Source: Oscillospiraceae bacterium
GTDB lineage: Bacteria > Bacillota > Clostridia > Oscillospirales > Oscillospiraceae
DNA: 64,000 bases
Assembly: GCA_015068455.1 (NCBI GenBank)
Contig: SVKO01000001.1
Span: 1-64,000 of the forward strand
Direction of reading: 5' to 3'
The notes beneath the pieces are model-generated. The model did no database searches, had not been told where the DNA came from, and saw nothing but the letters and a program-made list of their open reading frames with translations. The number at the start of each line of letters is the position of its first letter. Position 1 is the first letter of the stretch. Shown one piece after another: positions 58,827 through 64,000 of this stretch. The position numbers and the translations under genes are program-made.

Positions 58827-60293
58827 TTACCCGAACAGGGACTGCGCCATGGCGGTGAAGGGCCCGGCCAGGGCGCCCGAGAACACACCCAGCAGGATCG
58901 TCAGCGCCGCCAGGATCACGATGGGCAGCCACATGACGGGTCCGCCCTCGTCGTTGCGCTCGGGGATGACGGCGTCCTTGCCGGGGAAAAAGCCGCGGAT
59001 GGTGATGGGCAGCAGGTAGCCCGCCGTCAGCAGGGCCGAAATCAGCAGGATCACCGGCGCCAGCCAGTTGAACACGTGCATCTCCGACTCCAGAGCCCCC
59101 GCGGCCAGGTACCACTTGCTCACGAAGCCCGAGGCGGGCGGGATGCCCACCAGGGCCAGGGACGCCAGGGTGAAGGACCAGAGGGTGACGGGCATGGAGC
59201 GCCCGTAGGCCAGGAAGTCGTCGACGTTGTGCTTGCCCGTATTGAAGATGAACGAGCCTGCCACCAGGAACAGGCAGATCTTGATGACGGCGTGGAACAG
59301 CAGATGCAGCAGTCCGCCGTAGGCCGCCTCCGGGGTCAGGAAGAACAGACCCACCAGAATATAGGAGATCTGACTGATGGAGGAATAGGCCAGGCGCTTT
59401 TTGAACTGCTGCTCCCGGAAGGCCATCATGGAGCCCATGAGCACCGTCAGAAGGGCCAGGGACAGCCAGGCGGTCTGCACCCAGGTGCCGCGGACGAAAT
59501 CCGCGCCCACGCTGAAAAACACCACCCGGATGATGGCCAGCACGCCGGCCTTGGCAATGATGCCCGAGAGCACCGCCGAGGCCGGGGCCGGGGCGGCGGG
59601 ATGGGCGTCGGGCAGCCAGCCGTGCAGGGGGTACATGCCCGCCTTGGCGCCGAAGCCCACCACGCCCAGGAAGATCACGACGCGCAGCAGGGTCTCGTGC
59701 CCCGCCGCCCGCTGCGCCGTCAGGCTGCCGCCGGGGACGAAGTCCAGGGTGCCGGCATAGCGGGACAGGAAGAAGATGGCGCACAGGGCCAGGAAGGCGC
59801 CGGCGATGGAATAGAACAGATATTTGAGCGCCGCCCGCACCGCCGCAGGGGTCCGGTCATGGAGCACCAGCGGCATGGACAGGAGGGTGATCATCTCAAA
59901 GAACAGATACATGGTGATGAGGTTCGCCGAAAGGTCCATGCCCATCAGCGCGCCCAGGCTCAGCAGATAGAAGCTGTAGAAGCTGCCCCGCCGCTCGCTG
60001 TGGCTCATGTAGCGCAGGGCATAGATCCCCGAAAACAGGAAGCCAAAGGCCGCGATGACCATGAACACCCGCGAGACCGCATCCATGCGCAGCCGCGCCG
60101 TCAGGGCGGGCGTCATGGAGAACAGAGCCAGCTCCGCTCCCCTGCGGGGCAGCAGAGCGCACACCGCGATCGCCTCCGCGGCCAGGGCCACGACGAAAAG
60201 CGTCCCCTTGGCGCGTTCAGTGGGCAGCGCAAGCATCAAAAGGGCGCACAGGGCCGGGAAAAAGATCACGAATAACAGGAGAAATTGTTCCAT
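58827..60293 (-). CDS. NuoM/MrpD-like proton antiporter subunit, second paralog
   Basis: 488 residues, about 14 membrane segments. Signature GFGAKAGMYPLHGWLPDAHP then APAPASAVLSGIIAKAGVLA; LFHAVIKICLFLVAG is the second conserved block. ATG 60293 is chosen because AAGGTGACTG precedes it; a GTG three codons earlier is possible. Lies between the two other NuoM-like genes (12- and 18-bp gaps). Confidence 0.9.
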   Translation of the reverse strand: MEQFLLLFVIFFPALCALLMLALPTERAKGTLFVVALAAEAIAVCALLPRRGAELALFSMTPALTARLRMDAVSRVFMVIAAFGFLFSGIYALRYMSHSERRGSFYSFYLLSLGALMGMDLSANLITMYLFFEMITLLSMPLVLHDRTPAAVRAALKYLFYSIAGAFLALCAIFFLSRYAGTLDFVPGGSLTAQRAAGHETLLRVVIFLGVVGFGAKAGMYPLHGWLPDAHPAAPAPASAVLSGIIAKAGVLAIIRVVFFSVGADFVRGTWVQTAWLSLALLTVLMGSMMAFREQQFKKRLAYSSISQISYILVGLFFLTPEAAYGGLLHLLFHAVIKICLFLVAGSFIFNTGKHNVDDFLAYGRSMPVTLWSFTLASLALVGIPPASGFVSKWYLAAGALESEMHVFNWLAPVILLISALLTAGYLLPITIRGFFPGKDAVIPERNDEGGPVMWLPIVILAALTILLGVFSGALAGPFTAMAQSLFG

Positions 60294-60311
60294 AGCAGTC
60301 ACCTTCGTTGC

Positions 60312-61802
60312 TCAGAACATGGCAAGCCCACGTTCCAGAATGTCGATCAGGGGGGAAGCCGCCACGCCGGCGGCAAAGTTGAACACGGCGAACAGGATCG
60401 CCGCCGCGGCATAGGAGCGCTGTTTCCGCACCGGCATGACGCCCGCGGGCGTCCCGGAAGGATGGCCGTAAATCCGCAGCACGGTGCGGGCGAAGTACAG
60501 GGTGTTGAGCACCGTGCTCAGCGCCAGGATGATCAGGGTGGGAACCATCTTGATATTGGCCCGGAAGGCCGAAAGGGCGAACAGGTATTTGGAGATGAAG
60601 CCCATGGTCAGCGGCAGGCCGATCATGCTGAAGGCCCCCGCCGTGAAGGCGGCGCCGGCCAGATGGTTGGACCAGGCCGCGCCCTGCAGGTCGGCAAAGC
60701 GCTTCTTCCCTCCGGCCACGTCGCACAGCCGGGCGGCCGCCAGGAACAGCGGCGGCTTCGTCACGGCGTGGGTCAGGATATGGAACAGCGCCGCCAGAAT
60801 GCCCGCTTCGGGCGAGATGCCGATGCCCAGGTAGATATAGCCGATCTGGGCGGCGGAGGAATAGGCGATCATGCGGAAGATATCGTTTTCCCGCATGGCG
60901 CTGACCGAGCCCACCACAATACCCATGGCGCCGAAGGCGAACAGGACGTTGTGCACGCCGCTCTCATAGAATACGTTTGTGCCGAATACGTCGAAAATGA
61001 TCTTGATGAGGAAGAAAATGTAACCCTTGGAGATGAGGCCGGAAAGGATGCCCGAAGAGCTGGGCGTCGCATAGCCGTAGGTATCCGGCATCCAGAAATG
61101 GAAGGGAAACAGGCCGCTCTTGACGGCAATGCCCACGGTGATCAGGCAGATGGCCGCCGTGATGGGCAGGGTGTACCGGCCGTTCGCCCAGAGTTCGGAA
61201 ACGCTCAGACGCAGATCCGGCATCAGCAGATGGCCCGTGACGTTGTACAGCAGCACCACGCCCAGCAGAAACAGGCCCGAGCCCAGCAGGGAAAAGATCA
61301 GGTACCGCACCGAGGCCAGGGTCGTCCTGCCCCACTGACGGATCATTAAAAGGCCGCAGGAGGACAGGGTGCAGATCTCGATGAAAACGTAGCCGGTGAA
61401 GATGTCGTTGGTATAGACCAGCACGAGCAGGGCAGAAAGCACCAGATCCGCCATGACGTAGTAGAGGTTGCTTTTCGCCGGTTCCAGATCCTCGGCCAGG
61501 TGCTTGCGTCCGCCCAGAAGGCACAGGAACAGCACCGCCGAGAACGCCATGGCGAACAGGGGCTCCAGAAGGCTGATGCGCAGCTCGTTGCCCCAGGGAT
61601 GGGGGTAGTGGCCCATCAGATAGGTCACCGCCTGATCCGTCCGCAGGATATGGGCAAACAACATGCCCGAGGTGATGCTGACCGCCAGGCTCAGCACAAG
61701 GCTCAGCCTCCGCGCCGCCCTGCCGGGCAGGACGCAGGAAATCACCGCGCTCATCAGGCAGAGCACGACCGAAAACAGGGGGAAATTCACGCTGAAGTTC
61801 AT
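60312..61802 (-). CDS. mrpD: MrpD-like proton antiporter subunit
   Basis: 496 residues, about 14 membrane segments. Family signature VKSGLFPFHFWMPDTYGYAT then PSSSGILSGLISKGYIFFLI, closest of the four paralogs to MrpD. GITTAGAT-type loops aside, the later block HILTHAVTKPPLFLAA is typical. AGGAGGAGC precedes ATG 61802, and the start overlaps the mrpC stop (ATGA). In Mrp complexes MrpD forms one of the two ion channels. Confidence 0.9.
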   Translation of the reverse strand: MNFSVNFPLFSVVLCLMSAVISCVLPGRAARRLSLVLSLAVSITSGMLFAHILRTDQAVTYLMGHYPHPWGNELRISLLEPLFAMAFSAVLFLCLLGGRKHLAEDLEPAKSNLYYVMADLVLSALLVLVYTNDIFTGYVFIEICTLSSCGLLMIRQWGRTTLASVRYLIFSLLGSGLFLLGVVLLYNVTGHLLMPDLRLSVSELWANGRYTLPITAAICLITVGIAVKSGLFPFHFWMPDTYGYATPSSSGILSGLISKGYIFFLIKIIFDVFGTNVFYESGVHNVLFAFGAMGIVVGSVSAMRENDIFRMIAYSSAAQIGYIYLGIGISPEAGILAALFHILTHAVTKPPLFLAAARLCDVAGGKKRFADLQGAAWSNHLAGAAFTAGAFSMIGLPLTMGFISKYLFALSAFRANIKMVPTLIILALSTVLNTLYFARTVLRIYGHPSGTPAGVMPVRKQRSYAAAAILFAVFNFAAGVAASPLIDILERGLAMF

Positions 61803-62182
61803 TCGTGCTCCTCCTGTTCCCGCAGGGCCTGCATATAGATCTCATCCAGGTTCAGGGTGTGGTAGCGCTGATAAAGCCGGATGGTCAGCGCCAGCATCAC
61901 CGCCGTGACCGACACGGATACCACGATGCCCGTGAGCACCAGGCCGGCGGGGATGGGATTGACGTAGGCCGAATAGGTCGCGGCGCCCTCCGAAACGATC
62001 GGGGCAAGCCTGCCCCGGATATAGCCGATGGAGGTCAGGAACAGAAACACCGCCGTGTCCATGATGTTCAGGCCGATGATCTTCTTGATGAGATTCCGAT
62101 TCAGAAGCAGGGTCGAAAACCCGATGGCGAAGAGGATCACCGCCGCGCACTGGATCCGGTTGTTCCAAAGACTTTGCAGCAT
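61799..62182 (-). CDS. mrpC: MrpC/NuoK-like subunit
   Basis: 127 residues, three membrane segments: SLWNNRIQCAAVILFAIGFS, KKIIGLNIMDTAVFLFLTSI, LVLTGIVVSVSVTAVMLALT, the NuoK/MrpC plan (TVMIGMGI-like LNIMDTAV). AAAGGGGGCG precedes ATG 62182, which overlaps the mrpB stop by one base. Connects the antiporter channels in Mrp complexes. Confidence 0.93.
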   Translation of the reverse strand: MLQSLWNNRIQCAAVILFAIGFSTLLLNRNLIKKIIGLNIMDTAVFLFLTSIGYIRGRLAPIVSEGAATYSAYVNPIPAGLVLTGIVVSVSVTAVMLALTIRLYQRYHTLNLDEIYMQALREQEEHE

Positions 62183-63084
62183 CAGATCCGCCCCCTTTGA
62201 AACAGGGAATAGAACCCGTACATGGTGCAGGCCACCACGATGCCCACCGCGATGTTCAGCGGCAGGATGAGGCCGGCGGAGAAAATGGCGCCGGGGGTGC
62301 CGGTACGGAAGATCGTCTCCAGATGGTTGGCGCCGCAGTAGAAGGAATAGCACTTCGCGGCGCTGTAGAAGCACAGGGCGCAGGCCACCACGATGCGGTA
62401 TATCCGGAGGTTCAGTACCTTTTCCAGCTTTTCAAAGCCGAAGGCAATGGCGTAGAGGATCAGCGCGCCGCCGATGACCGCGCCGCCGGAAAAGCCGCCG
62501 CCCGGCCCCAGATGGCCGTTGAAGATCACATAGATCCCATAGAGGATCGCCGCGGGTACGATGACGCGGGCGGTGGCGCGCAGGATGGGGTCCGCCCGGG
62601 TGATATCGGCCAGGGCCCGGGGCTCCGGCCGCTCCTTCGCGCTCAGCAGCAGGACCAGCACCGCCGCCACAGCAGTGAACAGGACGTGCGATTCGCCCAG
62701 GGTGTCGAACGCGCGGTAATCCAGGATCATGCCCGCCACGGCGTTGACCGCGCCGGTCTCGGACAGGCCGTGCTCCAGATAGCGCCTGGTGACCTCGTTG
62801 ATGGTGGGTACGCTGTCGCTGCCGAAGGCGGGCAGGGCGGCCACCGTCAAAAGCAGAAAGACGATGATGACCGTACACAGCAGGGCAGCCAGCACGGGAT
62901 ACAGGCGCTGGTAGGCCCGCAGCTCCTTCTGCTCGATCTCCGGGAGCAGCTCCCGCTCCCAGGCTCTGTCGGTATAGGCCTCAGGCTTCTGCGCCCGGGG
63001 CAGGCGGAAGGACATGTCGGTGAAGTTGAACGCCCCCGCGTCCCACTGCGAGAGCCAGTCGCGCAGGTTATTCGGTTTTTTCAT
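62182..63084 (-). CDS. mrpB: MrpB with N-terminal MbhE-like part
   Basis: 300 residues. The N-terminal half has one or two membrane segments and MbhE-like sequence (ALLCTVIIVFLLLTVAALPA, TRRYLEHGLSETGAVNAVAG, YRAFDTLGESHVLFTAVAAV); the C-terminal half is MnhB (ILYGIYVIFNGHLGPGGGFS, GGAVIGGALILYAIAF). In true Mrp operons the MbhE-like piece belongs to MrpA; here it is fused to MrpB, as in Mbh-type and some archaeal/clostridial clusters. ATG 63084; overlaps its upstream neighbour by 17 bp. Confidence 0.85.
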   Translation of the reverse strand: MKKPNNLRDWLSQWDAGAFNFTDMSFRLPRAQKPEAYTDRAWERELLPEIEQKELRAYQRLYPVLAALLCTVIIVFLLLTVAALPAFGSDSVPTINEVTRRYLEHGLSETGAVNAVAGMILDYRAFDTLGESHVLFTAVAAVLVLLLSAKERPEPRALADITRADPILRATARVIVPAAILYGIYVIFNGHLGPGGGFSGGAVIGGALILYAIAFGFEKLEKVLNLRIYRIVVACALCFYSAAKCYSFYCGANHLETIFRTGTPGAIFSAGLILPLNIAVGIVVACTMYGFYSLFQRGRI

Positions 63085-63340
63085 GCTTCGCCGCCTCCCG
63101 GATATCACGGATTTTTTTCAGGGTGAGGAACAGCAGCACGCTGGAGATCCCCGCCCCCACGGCGGCCTCGGTGACCGCCAGATCCGGGGCCATCAGCAGG
63201 GCCCAGACCACGGACATGATGAGGCTGTAGGCCATGAAAATGACGAGGGAAACCAGCAGGTTGCGGCTCAGGCAGGTGCAGACGCCGCAGATGACCAGCA
63301 ATCCCAGCAGGATCACCTCAAGATATTCCATCGGCATCAT
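63068..63340 (-). CDS. MbhD/DUF4040 subunit (MrpA C-terminal piece)
   Basis: 90 residues, three membrane segments: VILLGLLVICGVCTCLSRNL, IFMAYSLIMSVVWALLMAPD and LAVTEAAVGAGISSVLLFLT, matching the MbhD/DUF4040 segment of MrpA (PDLAVTEAAVGAG is characteristic). The start could be the first or second Met (63340 or 63334 region). Overlaps both neighbours, so it is translationally coupled. Confidence 0.9.
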   Translation of the reverse strand: MMPMEYLEVILLGLLVICGVCTCLSRNLLVSLVIFMAYSLIMSVVWALLMAPDLAVTEAAVGAGISSVLLFLTLKKIRDIREAAKHEKTE

Positions 63341-63668
63341 GCTCCGCCCCTCCTTCCATTTCCATATGCTGCCCGAGATCGGCGTCGGTGGAGATCTCCA
63401 GCCGCCCCACCAGATGGGAGGCGATGGGGCTGCCCACCCAGAGGATCAGGGGGATGCACAGCAGCTTCGGGATGTATTCCATGCTGCCGGCGGCGACGAT
63501 CAGTCCCGCCGAGACAAATAAAACGCCCAGGGTGTCGATGATGGCGGCACAGTGCATCCGGTTCATGACGAAGCGGAACTTGAACACGCCCAGGATGGCG
63601 AAGAAAATGCACCCGATGCCAACGCCGATGAGCGCCGCGCTGAGTATGAAGCGGACCGTCTCACACAT
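63318..63668 (-). CDS. mrpG: MrpG subunit
   Basis: 116 residues, three membrane segments with the family pattern ALIGVGIGCIFFAILGVFKF, MNRMHCAAIIDTLGVLFVSA (family: R.H....TLG) and PLILWVGSPIASHLVGR. ATG 63668 overlaps the mrpF stop by 8 bp; a longer in-frame start lies inside mrpF and is not used. Confidence 0.93.
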   Translation of the reverse strand: MCETVRFILSAALIGVGIGCIFFAILGVFKFRFVMNRMHCAAIIDTLGVLFVSAGLIVAAGSMEYIPKLLCIPLILWVGSPIASHLVGRLEISTDADLGQHMEMEGGAEHDADGIS

Positions 63669-63951
63669 CGTCGTCCACCTCCTGTTTCTTCGCCGCGATG
63701 CAGACCTTGGCCAGCACCACCACCGCCAGAAAGCTGATGAGGGCATAGAGGATGCACACGTCCAGCAGCCAGCTCTGCCGCAGCCAAACCGAAAGGATCG
63801 CCAGGGTCAGGGAGACGATGGTGCCGATCATATTGATGCCCATGATGCGGTCGGCCACGCGGGGTCCGCGGATGGCGCGCAGCAGGGCAAAGAACAGGCC
63901 CGCCGCCAGGCACAGGGCCGCCGCGGCGAACAGATAATCATAAGCGTTCAT
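63661..63951 (-). CDS. mrpF: MrpF subunit
   Basis: 96 residues, three membrane segments. GPRVADRIMGINMIGTIVSL (family: GPT..DR..A) then SWLLDVCILYALISFLAVVVLA. GGAGGCGTG precedes ATG 63951, which lies a few bases after the mrpE stop. Accessory membrane subunit of the Mrp complex. Confidence 0.94.
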   Translation of the reverse strand: MNAYDYLFAAAALCLAAGLFFALLRAIRGPRVADRIMGINMIGTIVSLTLAILSVWLRQSWLLDVCILYALISFLAVVVLAKVCIAAKKQEVDDDV

Positions 63952-63952
63952 A

Positions 63953-64000
63953 TCACGCCTCCAGTCGGGAGATCCAGCGCTCAAATACGCTGTCCGGAGA
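63953..64000 (-). CDS. mrpE: MrpE subunit, last 15 residues only
   Basis: The frame open at the window edge ends SPDSVFERWISRLEA then TGA, directly before mrpF. In Mrp operons mrpE precedes mrpF, and MrpE ends with a short helical, charged tail like this. The window cuts the rest, so the call rests on order and the final residues. Confidence 0.6.
   Translation of the reverse strand, partial: SPDSVFERWISRLEA

Overview
The window reads as a high-GC Bacillota chromosome from a spore-forming, probably gut-dwelling relative of the Oscillospiraceae (class Clostridia). The support is SpoIIID and a YlmC/YmxH-type protein (sporulation), SLH-domain surface proteins, strong AGGAGG ribosome binding sites, GC-rich coding sequence, and a tet(W)-type resistance gene of the kind common in gut anaerobes. 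The genus is an inference.

Positions 1 to about 5.88 kb are the integrase-proximal end of an integrative mobilizable element. It carries, mostly on the minus strand, the start of a tet(W)-like gene with a leader-peptide attenuator, a MobV relaxase, a RepA-like ATPase, a ribbon-helix-helix protein, a tyrosine integrase and a small excisionase-like protein, plus a divergent XRE repressor. It abuts the intact 3' end of guaA, a known integration site; its far end lies outside the window.

5.9-28 kb is core genome: guaA (ATP-pyrophosphatase half only), nrdR, a PrsW-like protease, a two-component system beside an ABC exporter, a DUF937 repeat protein, a 917-residue SLH protein, spoIIID, a probable preQ1 riboswitch with queT, rpsF-ssb-rpsR, a MerR/CPBP pair, glyA, ylmC-like, and rpsB-tsf.

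28.4-34.9 kb encodes one 2162-residue secreted protein that joins an SGNH esterase, a GH3 glycosidase, Ig-like and carbohydrate-binding-like regions and three SLH repeats. 35.5-45.7 kb holds a U32 peptidase, maf, mreC, a YhcC-like radical SAM protein, ylxM-ffh-rpsP-khpA, a padR-DUF1700-DUF4097 envelope operon and two small membrane-protein genes.

45.8-48.9 kb is the most unusual segment. A small Cys-free peptide with a YxxP leader motif is followed by an HPr-kinase-like ATPase, a PqqD-like peptide chaperone, a lipoprotein and a nucleotidyltransferase interrupted by an in-frame TAG. This looks like a RiPP-type (ribosomally made, modified peptide) operon with no cyclase or leader protease visible.

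49.2-54.9 kb encodes a 1911-residue surface protein with Ig-like and InlB-type repeats. 55.1-64.0 kb is a long Mrp/Mbh-type cation/proton antiporter operon with four NuoL/M/N-like subunits, cut off at the window edge in mrpE.
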